Origin: Lysobacterales bacterium
GTDB taxonomy: Bacteria > Pseudomonadota > Gammaproteobacteria > Xanthomonadales > SZUA-36
NCBI GenBank assembly: GCA_026196445.1
Contig: JAPHTE010000094.1
Location: 1-6,127, forward strand
Length of the DNA stretch: 6,127 nucleotides
Direction of reading: 5' to 3'
Under the pieces are notes generated by a model that saw only the letters and a program-made list of their open reading frames with translations, made no database searches and was not told the origin of the DNA. Position numbers and translations under genes: made by a program. Shown piece after piece: positions 5,872 through 6,127 of the stretch; position 1 is the first letter of the stretch, and each line of letters starts with the position of its first letter.

Positions 5872-5930
5872 ACCGGTGTAGGCTCCCGGCCCCGCAACCC
5901 GGAGGGTTACCCTCTCCTTCGAGCCGTCTA

Positions 5931-6102
5931 AACCCGCATATTGCACCAGTCGGAATTCCTATCCCGGCCCTGGCTCGTTCATACACGCCTGGACTTGGTC
6001 TTCCCTCAACCAATAGCTACGGCTATTGGTCTCAGTCCAGCCCGGCGCCCAGCCGCATCTTCCCCGCGCCAGCATCCGGGATACTGGTGCAATACGCGGG
6101 TT
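5931..6102. mobile_element. 172-bp core with 20-bp terminal inverted repeats
   Basis: The ends are inverted copies with one mismatch (A at 5938 against the G expected from the right copy) around 132 internal bases. If the outermost base pair is excluded, both ends are flanked by TAA (5929-5931 and 6102-6104), which could be a 3-bp target duplication of the kind known for some IS5-family elements. Three bases are weak evidence, and the outer arms suggest the true element may be larger. Confidence 0.4.
5989..6040. repeat. central two-tier stem-loop of the palindromic element
   Basis: CTGGACT (5989-5995) pairs with AGTCCAG (6034-6040), and inside it ACCAATAGC (6009-6017) pairs perfectly with GCTATTGGT (6022-6030) around loop TACG. 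The asymmetric internal loop has 13 bases on the left and 3 on the right. A 9-bp perfect stem with a 4-base loop is unlikely by chance within so short a region. Confidence 0.7.
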
Positions 6103-6127
6103 AACGGGGCCGGCCTCACAGGGCGTC

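Larger units (their letters stand above)
5880..6119. repeat. large imperfect palindrome, likely MITE-like or dispersed intergenic element
   Basis: No gene is visible from 5840 to the window end; most of it is one palindrome. The outer arms are CCGGCCCCG (5886-5894) and CGGGGCCGG (6105-6113), flanked by the related AGGCT and GCCTCAC. Inside, a 20-bp arm at 5931-5950 matches the complement of 6083-6102 at 19 positions, and ATCCCGG (5961-5967) pairs with CCGGGAT (6076-6082). A nested stem-loop occupies the centre. No transposase or ORF is present. Such architecture fits a non-autonomous miniature element or dispersed palindromic repeat. The right edge may extend beyond the window. Confidence 0.65.

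Noticed and set aside
5873..6127. Small protein gene in the right-hand intergenic region
   Set aside because: Only very short frames without ribosome-binding sites are present, and the sequence is dominated by inverted repeats.
5840..6127. tRNA or riboswitch in the structured region
   Set aside because: No cloverleaf, CCA end, T-loop or known aptamer core could be matched; the nested palindrome explains the pairing.

Overview
The window looks like part of a moderately GC-rich gammaproteobacterial chromosome. The evidence is family-level: a YfbK-type VWA protein, an ECF sigma factor of the kind common in Xanthomonadales and marine Gammaproteobacteria, a YigZ/IMPACT protein and NhaA, all most similar (from memory, no search run) to gammaproteobacterial proteins. 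No plasmid, phage or transposase gene is visible, and no tRNA or rRNA was recognised.

Left part (1-2946, + strand). The C-terminal part of a VWA/DUF3520 protein enters from the left edge. A 148-base spacer follows with two GC-rich palindromes. Then come an ECF sigma factor, a single-pass membrane protein that is probably its regulator, and a YigZ-family protein. The last three overlap stop-to-start (ATGA, then TGATG), so they are almost certainly one translationally coupled operon. The sigma gene has no Shine-Dalgarno sequence, and a plausible -35/-10 pair would start transcription at its ATG.

Middle part (2936-4551, - strand). A winged-helix regulator with a long Pro-Glu tail and a terminal QGSLF is followed 29 bases later by a saccharopine-dehydrogenase-like Rossmann oxidoreductase. 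The oxidoreductase gene runs convergently into yigZ and overlaps it by 11 bases.

Right part (4552-6127, + strand). A 91-base AT-rich divergent intergenic region carries two antiparallel, overlapping sigma70-type promoters, one for the regulator and one for nhaA (Na+/H+ antiporter), so the two genes may be expressed in competition. After nhaA comes a small AT-rich hairpin, then about 240 non-coding bases forming a large imperfect palindrome with nested stem-loops. This palindrome is probably a MITE-like or other dispersed palindromic element, and it may continue past the window edge.

The features most worth checking are the terminal palindrome, the possible sliding-clamp-binding tail on the regulator, and the interlocked regulator/nhaA promoters. 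No wholly new multi-gene system can be demonstrated from the sequence alone.
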